Positions 33,220-42,456 of a DNA stretch of 64,000 bases are shown here, piece after piece. Made by a program: the position numbers and the translations under genes. The notes under the pieces were generated by a model that did not search any database, was not told the origin of the DNA, and saw nothing but the letters and a program-made list of their open reading frames with translations. Within the stretch, counting starts at the first letter, position 1, and each line of letters opens with the position of its first letter. The stretch is from Actinomycetota bacterium (lineage in GTDB: Bacteria > Actinomycetota > Acidimicrobiia > Acidimicrobiales > AC-14), in contig JBFMCT010000014.1 in the NCBI GenBank assembly GCA_040754375.1, forward strand, positions 1-64,000, given 5' to 3'.

Positions 33220-34040
33220 GGGGGGGCCAGGTTACCGGCGGGGAGGGCGGCGATGGCACCCAGCAGGGCGGGTGCGAGCTCGGGCCGGCAGATGACGAGG
33301 TCGGGGAGCCAGGGGCTGGGCTGGTTGTAGACCAGGGGTGAACCGTCGAGGCGGGAGGCGTGCAGGCCGGCGGCCAGGGCGACGGCCACGGGGGCCGCGC
33401 TGTCCCACTCCCACATCCCCCCGCCGTGGACGTAGGCGTCGGCGTCGCCGGTGACGACGGCCATGGCCTTGGCCCCGGCCGAGCCCAGGGGGACGAGGTC
33501 GGCGCCGACGACCGGCGCCAGGCGGACGACCAGTTCGGGCGGCCGGCTCCGGCTCACGACCAGGCGGAGGCGCCCGCCGCCGCCGGCCGCCGCCGGGTAC
33601 AGCGGGCGGGCAGTGGAGAACACCTGCCCGGCCCCCGGCAAGGCGACGGCCCCGGCGGCCAGGCGCCCGCCGGACCACAGGGCCACGTGCACGGCCCAGT
33701 CGGTGCGGCCTTCGCCGTACTCCCGGGTGCCGTCGAGGGGGTCGATGACCCAGACCCGGTCGCAGGCCAACCGGGCCCCGTTGTCGGCCGCCTCCTCGGA
33801 AAGGACGGCGTCGGCCGGGCGGGCCTCAGCCAGGGCAGTGGCGAGGAAGGCCTGGGACACCCGGTCCCCTTCGTCGCCGATCTCCCGCTCGGGCTGGCCG
33901 TGAAGCCGCTCCCGCACTTCGAGGAGCCGCCAGCCCGACTCGGCGGCGAGGTGGGCCGCCAGGTGATGATCGTCCCGAGCGGCAACGTGGGACGCTCCCC
34001 CCGCCCTTGCCCCAACCGCCGGCTGATCTGGGTTCTCCAC
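33210..34040 (-). CDS. cysQ: 3'(2'),5'-bisphosphate nucleotidase (PAP phosphatase)
   Basis: 276 residues of the inositol-monophosphatase superfamily. Metal-binding motifs are present: LSEEAADN (Glu), WVIDPLDGTREY (DPxDGT) and GGGMWEWDSAAPVAVA (WDxAAP-type). It recycles the by-product PAP (3'-phosphoadenosine 5'-phosphate) of sulfotransfer and PAPS use. It is divergent from cysC-cysD-cysN across 85 bp, matching the pathway. Its last codons and TAG stop lie within the 5' end of tRNA-Arg. Confidence 0.85.
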   Translation of the reverse strand: MENPDQPAVGARAGGASHVAARDDHHLAAHLAAESGWRLLEVRERLHGQPEREIGDEGDRVSQAFLATALAEARPADAVLSEEAADNGARLACDRVWVIDPLDGTREYGEGRTDWAVHVALWSGGRLAAGAVALPGAGQVFSTARPLYPAAAGGGGRLRLVVSRSRPPELVVRLAPVVGADLVPLGSAGAKAMAVVTGDADAYVHGGGMWEWDSAAPVAVALAAGLHASRLDGSPLVYNQPSPWLPDLVICRPELAPALLGAIAALPAGNLAPPPP

Positions 34041-34125
34041 GGGAGAACCGTACCGGCTGGGGCGGCGCTAGCCGGGTGTGTACGCTAGGTGCCCAACCTT
34101 GGACGAGCTCGGCGGAACGCGCAGA

Positions 34126-34647
34126 ATGAAGACACTCAGTGGGCGCACGGTCTGGTTCACCGGCCTGCCCTCGGCCGGCAAGACGACGATCGCCCAGGCC
34201 TTGGCCGCCCGGCTGGGGTCCGAGGGGCTTCCGGTCGAGGTGCTCGACGGTGACGTGGTCCGCACCCACCTCTCCAAGGACCTGGGGTTCACCCGGGAGG
34301 ACCGCGACGAGAACGTGCGCCGGGTGGGGTTCGTGGCCGACCTGCTCAGCCGCAACGGCGTGTACGTCATGTGCTCGCTGGTGTCGCCCTACCGGGCCGT
34401 GCGCGACGAGGTGCGGGCCCGCCACGGCGGCCGGTTCGTCGAGGTGTACGTGGCCGCCCCGGCCGACGTGTGCGCCCAGCGGGACGTCAAGGGCCTCTAC
34501 TCCCGCCAGCGCACGGGCCAGATGTCGGGCCTCACCGGGGCCGACGACCCCTACGAACCGCCGGTTGCCCCCGAGGTGACCCTGCCCACCCACTCCCAGA
34601 CGGTGGAAGAGTCCGTCGAGATGGTCTGGCAAGCTTTGCACCGATGA
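34126..34647 (+). CDS. cysC: Adenylylsulfate (APS) kinase
   Basis: 173 residues, full length for the family. P-loop GLPSAGKTT at the N-terminus, then DGDVVRTHLSKDLGFTREDR (APS-binding DGD and FSREDR-like motif) and the lid region YSRQRTGQMSGLTG. Phosphorylates APS to PAPS. First gene of a cysC-cysD-cysN operon; ATGA overlap with cysD. Confidence 0.95.
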   Translation: MKTLSGRTVWFTGLPSAGKTTIAQALAARLGSEGLPVEVLDGDVVRTHLSKDLGFTREDRDENVRRVGFVADLLSRNGVYVMCSLVSPYRAVRDEVRARHGGRFVEVYVAAPADVCAQRDVKGLYSRQRTGQMSGLTGADDPYEPPVAPEVTLPTHSQTVEESVEMVWQALHR

Positions 34648-35564
34648 CCGCCGGCATCACCGACTACGAACTGACCCACCTCGACGCCCTCGAAGCCGAG
34701 GCCGTCTTCGTCATGCGCGAGGTGGCAGCCGAGTGCGAAAGGCCGGTGCTGCTCTTCAGCGGTGGCAAGGACTCGCTGGTGCTGCTGCGCCTGGCCGAGA
34801 AGGCCTTCCGGCCGGCCCGCTTCCCGTTCCCGGTGATGCATGTCGACACCGGCCACAACTTCCCCGAGGCCCTCGAGTTCCGCGACCGGCGCATGGCCGA
34901 GCTGGGCGAGCGCCTGGTCGTGGCCAGCGTGCAGGAGTCGATCGACAGGGGCCGGGTGGTCGAAGAGACCGGTCCCCGGGCATCTCGCAACCGCCTCCAG
35001 ACCACCACCTTGCTCGACGCCATCCGCGAGCACGGCTTCGACGCCTGCTTCGGCGGGGGGCGGCGCGACGAGGACAAGGCCCGGGCCAAGGAGAGGTTCT
35101 TCTCCTTCCGCGACGAGTTCGGCCAGTGGGACCCCAAGAACCAGCGGCCCGAGCTGTGGTCGCTCTACAACGGCCGGGTCCGCAAGGGCGAGCAGATCCG
35201 GGCCTTCCCCATCTCCAACTGGACCGAGCTCGACGTGTGGATGTACATCGCCAAGGAGCAGATGGAGGTCCCCTCCATCTACTTCGCCCACCGCCGCCAG
35301 GTTTTCGAGCGCGACGGCATGCTGCTGGCCGTCGGCCCCTACAACACCGTGCAGGCCCACGAGGAGCCGTTCGAGGCCATGGTCCGCTTCCGCACTGTGG
35401 GGGACATGTCGTGCACGGGGGCCGTCATGTCCTCGGCGGCCACCATCGAAGACGTGATCGCCGAGGTGGCCACCACCCGGGTGACCGAGCGGGGCGCCAC
35501 CCGGGCCGACGACAAGTTCAGCGAGGCGGCCATGGAAGACCGCAAGCGCGAGGGCTACTTCTAG
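34644..35564 (+). CDS. cysD: Sulfate adenylyltransferase subunit 2
   Basis: 306 residues. PP-loop pyrophosphatase motif LLFSGGKDSLVLLRL near residue 35, MHVDTGHNFPEALEFRD, and the conserved GGRRDEDKARAKER and VPSIYFAH segments. With CysN it forms APS from sulfate and ATP. The stop is immediately followed by the cysN start. Confidence 0.95.
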   Translation: MTAGITDYELTHLDALEAEAVFVMREVAAECERPVLLFSGGKDSLVLLRLAEKAFRPARFPFPVMHVDTGHNFPEALEFRDRRMAELGERLVVASVQESIDRGRVVEETGPRASRNRLQTTTLLDAIREHGFDACFGGGRRDEDKARAKERFFSFRDEFGQWDPKNQRPELWSLYNGRVRKGEQIRAFPISNWTELDVWMYIAKEQMEVPSIYFAHRRQVFERDGMLLAVGPYNTVQAHEEPFEAMVRFRTVGDMSCTGAVMSSAATIEDVIAEVATTRVTERGATRADDKFSEAAMEDRKREGYF

Positions 35565-36818
35565 ATGGACCTGCTCCGCTTCTCCACCGCCGGCTCGGTC
35601 GACGACGGCAAGAGCACGCTCATCGGGCGCCTGCTCTACGACTCCAAGCAGGTCCTCGAGGACCAGCTCGAGGCCGTGGAGCGGGCCAGCACCACCCGGG
35701 GCCTCGACTACGTCAACCTGGCCCTGCTCACCGACGGCCTGCGGGCCGAGCGCGAGCAGGGCATCACCATCGACGTGGCCTACCGCTACTTCGCCACGGC
35801 CAGGCGCAAGTTCATCATCGCCGACACGCCCGGCCACGTGCAGTACACCCGCAACATGGTCACGGGCTCGTCGACGGCCGACCTGGCCATCATCCTGGTC
35901 GACGCCCGCAAGGGCCTGGTCGAGCAGTCCCGCCGGCACGCCTTCATCGCCACCCTGCTGCGGGTGCCTCACCTGGCCCTGTGCGTCAACAAGATGGACC
36001 TGGTGGGCTGGGACCAGGGCGTCTACGAGGCCATCAAGGAGGAGTTCCGGGCCTTCGCCACCAAGCTGGAGATCGCCGACCTCACGTTCTTCCCGATCAG
36101 CGCCCTCCATGGCGACAACGTGGTCGAGGAGTCGGCCAACATGGGATGGTTCCGGGGGGCGCCGCTGCTGACCCACCTGGAGGAGGTCCACGTGGCCTCG
36201 GACCGCAACCTCATCGACAGCCGCTTCCCCGTCCAGTACGTGGTCAGGCCCAACAACGACGCCCACCACGACTACCGGGGTTACGCCGGCCAGGTCTCGG
36301 GGGGCGTGTTCCGGCCCGGCGACGAGGTGGTCGTGCTGCCCTCGGGCCTCACCACCACGGTGGCCGCCATCGACAGCTACAGCGGCCCGGTCGACGAGGC
36401 TTACCCGCCCATGTCGGTCACCATCCGGCTCACCGACGACCTCGACATCTCCCGGGGCGACATGATCTGCCGGCCCCACAACCACCCCCACGTGGGCCAG
36501 GACCTCGACGTCATGGTGTGCTGGATGGCCGAAAAGCCCCTCACGGCCGGCACCATGTACGCCGTCAAGCACACCACCCGCTGGTCGCGTGCCATGGTCA
36601 AAGAGCTGCGGTACCGGCTCGACGTCAACACCCTGCACCGCGACGAGTCGTCGGACCGTCTCGGCCTCAACGAGATCGGCCGCATGACCCTGCGGACGAC
36701 CACCCCGCTCATGTTCGACGACTACCGCCGCAACCGCACCACGGGCAGCCTCATCCTGGTCGACGAGGCCACCAACGCCACCGTGGGGGCGGCCATGGTC
36801 CTGGGCCGGGCCGGATAG
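35565..36818 (+). CDS. cysN: Sulfate adenylyltransferase subunit 1 (GTPase)
   Basis: 417 residues, EF-Tu-like. G1 GSVDDGKSTL, switch region EREQGITIDVAYRYF, G3 DTPGH, G4 NKMD, then two beta-barrel domains. GTP hydrolysis drives sulfate adenylylation by CysD. There is no fused APS kinase domain, consistent with the separate cysC two genes upstream. Last gene of the operon; convergent with a TetR gene. Confidence 0.95.
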   Translation: MDLLRFSTAGSVDDGKSTLIGRLLYDSKQVLEDQLEAVERASTTRGLDYVNLALLTDGLRAEREQGITIDVAYRYFATARRKFIIADTPGHVQYTRNMVTGSSTADLAIILVDARKGLVEQSRRHAFIATLLRVPHLALCVNKMDLVGWDQGVYEAIKEEFRAFATKLEIADLTFFPISALHGDNVVEESANMGWFRGAPLLTHLEEVHVASDRNLIDSRFPVQYVVRPNNDAHHDYRGYAGQVSGGVFRPGDEVVVLPSGLTTTVAAIDSYSGPVDEAYPPMSVTIRLTDDLDISRGDMICRPHNHPHVGQDLDVMVCWMAEKPLTAGTMYAVKHTTRWSRAMVKELRYRLDVNTLHRDESSDRLGLNEIGRMTLRTTTPLMFDDYRRNRTTGSLILVDEATNATVGAAMVLGRAG

Positions 36819-36829
36819 CCCGCCCGCCG

Positions 36830-37525
36830 CTACCGCTGACGCGGGGCCTGGGCCATCTGGGCCAGGGCGGCGAGGGACCCGACCTCGACGATGCGCAAGC
36901 CGGCGTCGAAGTCCGCGTTGATGTCCCGGCCCTCCAGGTGGGGCACCATGGCGGCTAGGCGGGGCAGGCCCAGCTCGAGCAGCTCGTCGGGGTCGCGACC
37001 GGGGCCCACGCCGCCGAAGAAGCCGGCCGACTCCATCATCACGAAGCCGAGCACGTAGGCCACGATCGTGCGGAAGGCGATGAGGGCCTGCTCGGTGGAG
37101 AGCCCGGCCTCGGCCAGCACGTCGAAGGCGGCCTCGCACGGGCGCAGGGCGTCGCCGGTGGCGAACGGGCGGGTGACCATCAGGGGGACGCAGTGGGGGT
37201 GGCACAGGGCCACGGCCCGCAACGAACGGGCCATGAGCAGCGCCCGTTCATCCCACGAACCGGCGTCGGCCGCCGGGATCTCGATACCGCCCAGGAGGGC
37301 TTCGACGATGCCGTCGAGCAGGGCGTCTTTGTTGGGTACGTGGTGGTAGAGCGACATCGTCCCTACGCCCAGACGCTGGGCCAGGGCCCGCATGTTGAGG
37401 CCGGCCAGGCCCACCTCGTCGACCAGCTCGAGGGCCGAGCCCAAGATGGCCTCGCGGTCGAGCACCTGGCCCTTGCCGGCCGTGTCCGTGCCCGCCGGGC
37501 CGCCGCTGGTAGTTGGTCGTGCCAT
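36830..37525 (-). CDS. TetR-family repressor of adjacent MmpL exporter
   Basis: 231 residues from ATG (MARPTTSGG). N-terminal helix-turn-helix LGSALELVDEVGLAGLNMRA, AQRLGVGTMSLYHHVPNKDA, and a C-terminal domain of the TetR_C type with long helices. It is divergent from the MmpL-like transporter. A perfect palindrome lies between them, so autoregulation and control of the exporter are the natural reading. Confidence 0.85.
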   Translation of the reverse strand: MARPTTSGGPAGTDTAGKGQVLDREAILGSALELVDEVGLAGLNMRALAQRLGVGTMSLYHHVPNKDALLDGIVEALLGGIEIPAADAGSWDERALLMARSLRAVALCHPHCVPLMVTRPFATGDALRPCEAAFDVLAEAGLSTEQALIAFRTIVAYVLGFVMMESAGFFGGVGPGRDPDELLELGLPRLAAMVPHLEGRDINADFDAGLRIVEVGSLAALAQMAQAPRQR

Positions 37526-37597
37526 GTGTCCTCCGGCGATCCGGCGCCCGGTGGGCCAGGCGCACCCCGAAAAGGTAGTGCTAGCCCCCTTGTCCTT

Positions 37598-37620
37598 CAT
37601 CGTACGTTGTACGTACGATG
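37598..37620. promoter_or_regulatory. TetR-type operator palindrome
   Basis: Perfect inverted repeat CATCGTACG-TTGTA-CGTACGATG with 9-bp arms, placed in the divergent gap 52 bp before the exporter start and 73 bp before the regulator start. Size and symmetry fit a TetR dimer site. Confidence 0.75.
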
Positions 37621-37671
37621 CCCGGCAACGGTTCCGAAGAAGGGCAGGCGGGCCCGGGGCAGGAGGATCGA

Positions 37672-39906
37672 ATGAGGGTGTCCACGCAGTCGCTGGCCCG
37701 GTCGGCCAGCCGCCATCCCGGGCGTACAGTCCTGGCCTGGGTGCTGGCCATCGTCCTGTCGGCCACGCTCATCGGGTCGCTGATGGGCGACGCGCTCACC
37801 CAGGAAGCGACGTTCACCAACGACCCCGAGGCCGAGCAGGCGGCCGCTCTCATCGAGGACCGGCTGCGGGGCCCCCGCCATGCCACCGAGATCTTCATCG
37901 TCACCTCGTCGACCGTCACCGTCGACGACCCCGCCTTCAAGAACCACGTGGAGGCTCTCCAGCTCCGCCTCCAGGCCCTCGGGCCCGGAGAGGTGCTGAC
38001 CGTGCGGACCTTCTACCAGAGCGCTGACCAGTCCATGGTGTCGGCCGACCGGCGCACGACGATCGTGCCCGCCGTCCTGGCCGGTGAACCGGCCGATGCC
38101 AGCGACAAGGCCCACGCCCTGCGAGAGGTAGCGGGGCAGTCGACGACCGGAGCCTTCACCACCCGGGTGTTCGGCCCGGCCTCGCTCAGCGAGGACTTCG
38201 CCAAGGTGGCCGAAGAGGACCTGCGCAAGGGCGAGGCGGTCGGCGTCATGGCTGCTCTCGTCATCCTCGTCGTCGTGTTCGGGGCGGTAGTGGCCGCCGT
38301 GCTGCCCATCCTGGTGGGGATCGCGGCTATCACCATCGCCGTGGGGGTGGTGGCCGTCGTCGGCCAGCTCAGCCCGTTCTCGTTCTTCGTGACCAACATG
38401 ATCACGATGATGGGCCTGGCCGTCGGGATCGACTATTCGCTGTTCGTGGTCTCCCGCTACCGGGAGGAGCGCGCCCGGGGGCTCGACAAGCTCGATGCCA
38501 TCGAGGCGGCCGGGGCCACGGCCACCCGGGCCGTGTTCTTCAGCGGGATGACCGTGGTGCTGGCCCTGGTGGGCATGCTGATCATCCCCACGACGATCTT
38601 CCGGAGCCTGGCCGCGGGAGCCATCTTCGTCGTCATCGCGGCCGTGGCCGCCTCCATGACCCTGCTCCCGGCCATGCTCGGGCTGCTGGGCGACAAGGTG
38701 AACAAGCTGGCCGTCCGGCGTTCGTCGTCGGCCGGTGGGGTGGGCCGTCCCGGAGGGTTCTGGGACAAGGTCAGCCACGCCGTCATGGCCCGTCCGGTGG
38801 TCAGCCTCGTCCTGGGCGTGTCGGTCATGCTGGCCGCCGCCTGGTCGTGGACCGACATGCGCACCGGGTTCGCGGGGGTGAGCACCCTGCCCGCCAGCTT
38901 CGAGTCCAAGCAGGCCTTCGAAGCCCTGGCCCGCGACTTCTCGGGTGGCCTGAGCAGCCCCGTCGAGGTCGTCATCGACGGGCCCGTCGACGACCCGGCC
39001 GTGCGGGCCGGCATGGCCTCCGTCGAGGCCGCCATGGCCGGCACCGAGTTGTTCGGCCCCAGTGGCGTGGAGGTCAACGACGCTCGCGACCTGGCCGTGA
39101 TCTCCGCCCCCATCAAGGGCGACCCCGCCTCCAGGGCAGCCGTCGGTTCCATCACGACCCTGCGCCAGGTGGCGGCCGAGGCCTTCCCTGCGGGTGGGCC
39201 GGCCCGGGCACTGGTGGGGGGCGAGACGGCGTTCAACAAGGACTTCTTCGACCTCACGGCCCGCTACATGCCGGTCGTGTTCGTGTTCGTGCTCGGCCTG
39301 TCGTTCGTGCTGCTGACGGTCGCCTTCCGCTCGGTGATCGTGCCCATCAAGGCCCTACTGATGAACCTGCTGTCGGTTGGGGCGGCCTACGGGCTCATCG
39401 TCCTGGTCAGCCAGAAGGGTGTGGGCGCGGGCGTGCTGGGCTTCCAGCAGGTGGACGTCATCGAAGCCTGGCTGCCCCTGTTCCTGTTCTCGGTGCTGTT
39501 CGGGTTGTCGATGGACTACCACGTGTTCCTGCTGTCGAGGATCCGCGAGCAATACGACCTGACGGGTGACAACACCAGCTCGGTGGCCTACGGGTTGCGC
39601 ACGACGGCCGGCATCATCACCGGGGCGGCGCTGATCATGGTGGCCGTGTTCGGTGGTTTCGCCTCGGGGGAGCTGGTCATGTTCCAGCAGATGGGCTTCG
39701 GCCTGGCGGTGGCCGTGTTCCTCGACGCCACCCTGGTGCGCTCGGTGCTGGTGCCCGCCAGCATGAAGCTCCTGGGCGACCGCAACTGGTACCTGCCCCC
39801 GTGGCTGGAGTGGCTGCCCAAGATCACCGTCGAAGGCCCCCATCGGCCCGAAGCCCCACCGGGCACCCGGGCGGCCGAGCCTCCGATGACGGCTGCCTCG
39901 GTCTGA
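37672..39906 (+). CDS. MMPL/RND-family exporter
   Basis: 744 residues from the ATG preceded by AGGAGG. Two repeats of one membrane span plus an extracytoplasmic domain plus a five-span bundle: first span near residues 20-42, bundle 200-350 with GIDYSLFVVSRYREER, then span ~390-410, second domain, and bundle 550-720 with FGLSMDYHVFLLSRIREQYD. Exports lipids, glycolipids or drugs using the proton gradient. Single gene with a divergent TetR repressor, so substrate-induced efflux is likely. Confidence 0.9.
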   Translation: MRVSTQSLARSASRHPGRTVLAWVLAIVLSATLIGSLMGDALTQEATFTNDPEAEQAAALIEDRLRGPRHATEIFIVTSSTVTVDDPAFKNHVEALQLRLQALGPGEVLTVRTFYQSADQSMVSADRRTTIVPAVLAGEPADASDKAHALREVAGQSTTGAFTTRVFGPASLSEDFAKVAEEDLRKGEAVGVMAALVILVVVFGAVVAAVLPILVGIAAITIAVGVVAVVGQLSPFSFFVTNMITMMGLAVGIDYSLFVVSRYREERARGLDKLDAIEAAGATATRAVFFSGMTVVLALVGMLIIPTTIFRSLAAGAIFVVIAAVAASMTLLPAMLGLLGDKVNKLAVRRSSSAGGVGRPGGFWDKVSHAVMARPVVSLVLGVSVMLAAAWSWTDMRTGFAGVSTLPASFESKQAFEALARDFSGGLSSPVEVVIDGPVDDPAVRAGMASVEAAMAGTELFGPSGVEVNDARDLAVISAPIKGDPASRAAVGSITTLRQVAAEAFPAGGPARALVGGETAFNKDFFDLTARYMPVVFVFVLGLSFVLLTVAFRSVIVPIKALLMNLLSVGAAYGLIVLVSQKGVGAGVLGFQQVDVIEAWLPLFLFSVLFGLSMDYHVFLLSRIREQYDLTGDNTSSVAYGLRTTAGIITGAALIMVAVFGGFASGELVMFQQMGFGLAVAVFLDATLVRSVLVPASMKLLGDRNWYLPPWLEWLPKITVEGPHRPEAPPGTRAAEPPMTAASV

Positions 39907-39945
39907 TGCCCGGCGGCGGCGGGCCGCGTGCTAGGAACGAGCCGC

Positions 39946-40899
39946 ATGGAGTACCGCCGGTTAGGCAGCAGCGACCTGGTCGTCCCCGAGATCAGCCTGG
40001 GCACGTGGCTCACCTATGGGGGGCGCATCGACCGGGAACAGGCAGTGGCGGTGGTCGACAAGGCGTTCGACCTGGGCATCAACTTCATCGACACGGCCAA
40101 CGCCTACGGCCGGGGCGAGGCCGAGCGCTTCCTGGGCGAGGTGCTGGCGGGCCGGCCCCGCGACAGCTACCTGCTGGCCACCAAGGCCTTCTGGCCCATG
40201 TCCGACACCGACCGGGGACTGTCGGCCGAGCAGGTCCGCAAGCAGTCCGACGCCTCGCTACGGCGGCTGGGGGTGGACTACGTCGACCTCTACCAGGCCC
40301 ACCGCTACGACGAGGACACGCCCCTGGAGGAGACGATGGGGGCGTTCACCGAACTGGTGCGCTCAGGCAAGGCCCGTTACCTCGGGTTCAGCGAGTGGAC
40401 GCCCGCCCAGATCTCGGCCGCCATCGAGCTGGCCCGGACCGAGGGGCTGGAGCCGTTCGTCTCCAGCCAGCCCGAGTACTCCATGCTGTGGCGCAAGGCC
40501 GAGCAGGTCATCGAGCTGTGCGAGGCCAACGGCATCGGCCAGATCGTGTGGTCGCCCCTGGCCCAAGGCGCACTCAGCGGCAAGTACCTGCCCGGTCAGG
40601 CCCCGCCCGAGGGGAGCCGGGCCGCGGGGGCCGACAGCCGGATGATGGGCCGGTTCCGCGACGACGCCGTGCTGGAGGCGGTCCAGCGGCTGCGGCCCAT
40701 CGCCGACGGGCTGGGGCTGTCGCTGGCCCAGCTCGCCCTGGCCTGGGTGCTGCAACAGCCCAACGTGTCGTCGGCCATCGTGGGCGCCAGCCGCCCGGCC
40801 CAGCTCGAGGACAACGCCCGGGCCTCGGGAGTGAAGATCGACGCCGCCACCATGGCTGCCATCGACGAGGCTTTGGGCCCCGACGTGGTCGGGCCTTAG
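39946..40899 (+). CDS. Aldo/keto reductase (Kv-beta type)
   Basis: 317 residues. TIM-barrel with the catalytic tetrad: [14 protein letters not shown] (Asp, Tyr), LATKAF (Lys) and DLYQAHRYD (His). The C-terminal NADPH-binding block [18 protein letters not shown] is intact. Resembles the voltage-gated potassium channel beta/YghZ-like subgroup. Reduces carbonyls with NADPH; substrate unknown. Follows the MmpL gene by 39 bp and precedes a PGM1-like ligase, possibly one transcript. Confidence 0.9.
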   Translation: MEYRRLGSSDLVVPEISLGTWLTYGGRIDREQAVAVVDKAFDLGINFIDTANAYGRGEAERFLGEVLAGRPRDSYLLATKAFWPMSDTDRGLSAEQVRKQSDASLRRLGVDYVDLYQAHRYDEDTPLEETMGAFTELVRSGKARYLGFSEWTPAQISAAIELARTEGLEPFVSSQPEYSMLWRKAEQVIELCEANGIGQIVWSPLAQGALSGKYLPGQAPPEGSRAAGADSRMMGRFRDDAVLEAVQRLRPIADGLGLSLAQLALAWVLQQPNVSSAIVGASRPAQLEDNARASGVKIDAATMAAIDEALGPDVVGP

Positions 40900-41001
40900 C
40901 CCGTCCCGGCGGAAGGCACGTCGATCACGGCCGCCACCTGGGAGGACCGCCAGGCCGAGTTCGTCGAGCGGCTGAGGCAGAGGCGCCCCGACGACCTCGA
41001 G

Positions 41002-42396
41002 GTGGGCACCGTCGTGGTGGTGCCGTCGCTCTCGTTCGCCCAGAGCGAGCTGCGCAAGATCACCGGCGTACTGCACTACGAGGAGCGGATGCTGTTCCTG
41101 GCCCTGCGCCTGGGGCGCCCGGACGTGCGGATCGTCTACGTGACCTCACTGGCCGTGGACCCGGCCATCGTCGACTACTACCTGCGCTTCGTCCCCGACC
41201 CGGCCGGGGCCCGCCGCCGCCTGCACATGCTGGCCCTCGACGACCCCGCCATCGGCCCCCTGTCCGAGAAGCTGCTCCACCACCCCGGGGCCCTCGAGGA
41301 ACTGCGGGCCCGGGCCGGGGGCCCGTCGGACGCCTACCTGCTGCCCTTCAACGTCACCCCCGCCGAGCGGGCGCTGTCGGAGGCCCTCCGCCTCCCCCTG
41401 TACGGCTCGCCCCCCCATCTGTTCTGGCTGGGGTCCAAGACGGGGTCGCGCCGTACGGCCCGCCAGGCCGGGGTCTCGGTGCTGGAGGGCCAGGAGGACC
41501 TGTGGGACCTCGAGGATATCGAGCACGCCATCGAGTCCATCCGGGCCCGCTCGCCCCACGCCGACGCCGTGGTCATCAAGCTCAACAACGGCTTCTCCGG
41601 GCAAGGGAACGCCATCGTCGAGCTGTCCGGGCCGACGACGCCCCTGACGCGATCGGGCACGACCTTCTGCGCGGCCGGCGAGAACTGGAGCGACTACGCG
41701 GCCAAGATCGGGGCCGAGGGGGCCATCGTCGAGGAGCTGGTGCGCCACGAGCCCATGGTCTCGCCCAGCGTCCAGCTGCGCATCGCCCCCAGCGGGGAGG
41801 TCGAGGTGGTGTCCACTCACGACCAGGTGCTGGGCGGGCCCGAGGGCCACGTGTACCTCGGCTGCCGGTTCCCGGCCGACCCCGAGTACCGCCTGGCCAT
41901 CCAGGAACGGGCCGCCCGGGTGGGGGCCGTCCTGGCCTCCAAGGGGGTGCTGGGGTCATTCGGGATCGACTTCCTGGTCGCCCACGGCGCCGGGGGCAAC
42001 CACGTGTACCTGAGCGAGATCAACCTGCGTATGGGCGGGACGACCCACCCCTTCTGGATGGCCCGGCTGGCCACCGGGGGGACCTACGACCGGTCCACGG
42101 GCGAGCTGGTGGCCCCCGACGGCGCGCCCCGGCGTTACGTGGCCACCGACAACATCAAGCTGGATTCGCTCATGGGTTGCCAGCCGGCCGAGGTCATCGC
42201 GGCCGTCGACCGCTCCGGTCTGGCCTTCGACGCCAGGACGGGGACGGGCGTGCTCCTGCACCTGCTGGGCGCCCTGCCGGCCCACGGCAAGATGGGCGCC
42301 ACGTGCGTCGCCCATGACCTGGCCGGGGCCGACGCCCTGTACCGCGACCTCACAACCCTGCTGTCCGGCATCGGGGCGAGCCCGGCCCAGCTCTAG
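41002..42396 (+). CDS. PGM1-type ATP-grasp peptide ligase
   Basis: 464 residues from the GTG at MGTVVVVPSLSF. ATP-grasp features: VVIKLNNGFSGQGNA (lysine/glycine loop), AIVEELV, VYLSEINLRMGGTTHP (metal-binding E..N) and a C-terminal domain with LDSLMGCQPAEV and GTGVLLHLLGALPAHGKMG. The layout VVPSLSFAQSELRKITGVLHYEERMLF fits the PGM1-related peptide ligases first studied in pheganomycin synthesis. The frame is open 102 bases upstream with plausible coding (WEDRQAEFVERLRQRR) but no ATG/GTG/TTG, so the N-terminus may be longer with a rare start. Confidence 0.75.
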   Translation: MGTVVVVPSLSFAQSELRKITGVLHYEERMLFLALRLGRPDVRIVYVTSLAVDPAIVDYYLRFVPDPAGARRRLHMLALDDPAIGPLSEKLLHHPGALEELRARAGGPSDAYLLPFNVTPAERALSEALRLPLYGSPPHLFWLGSKTGSRRTARQAGVSVLEGQEDLWDLEDIEHAIESIRARSPHADAVVIKLNNGFSGQGNAIVELSGPTTPLTRSGTTFCAAGENWSDYAAKIGAEGAIVEELVRHEPMVSPSVQLRIAPSGEVEVVSTHDQVLGGPEGHVYLGCRFPADPEYRLAIQERAARVGAVLASKGVLGSFGIDFLVAHGAGGNHVYLSEINLRMGGTTHPFWMARLATGGTYDRSTGELVAPDGAPRRYVATDNIKLDSLMGCQPAEVIAAVDRSGLAFDARTGTGVLLHLLGALPAHGKMGATCVAHDLAGADALYRDLTTLLSGIGASPAQL

Positions 42397-42401
42397 GGGG
42401 C

Positions 42402-42425
42402 GGCCGGTGCGGACCGGGACCGGCC
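42402..42425. terminator. Hairpin between convergent genes
   Basis: GGCCGGT, 10-base loop, ACCGGCC, with further GGGG/CCCC pairing outside. Lies between the 3' ends of the PGM1-like ligase and the lipoprotein genes. No T-tract; a terminator by position. Confidence 0.35.
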
Positions 42426-42456
42426 GGGTGCCCCACCTCCACGCCGGCCCGGTCCC

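Noticed and set aside
34551-37205. An 884-codon open frame antisense to cysC-cysD-cysN
   Set aside because: High GC removes stops from the opposite strand; the sense frames encode complete CysC, CysD and CysN with all motifs.
39801-42317. An 838-codon frame overlapping the aldo/keto reductase and PGM1-like genes
   Set aside because: Shadow frame; the reductase tetrad and ATP-grasp motifs are in the other frames.
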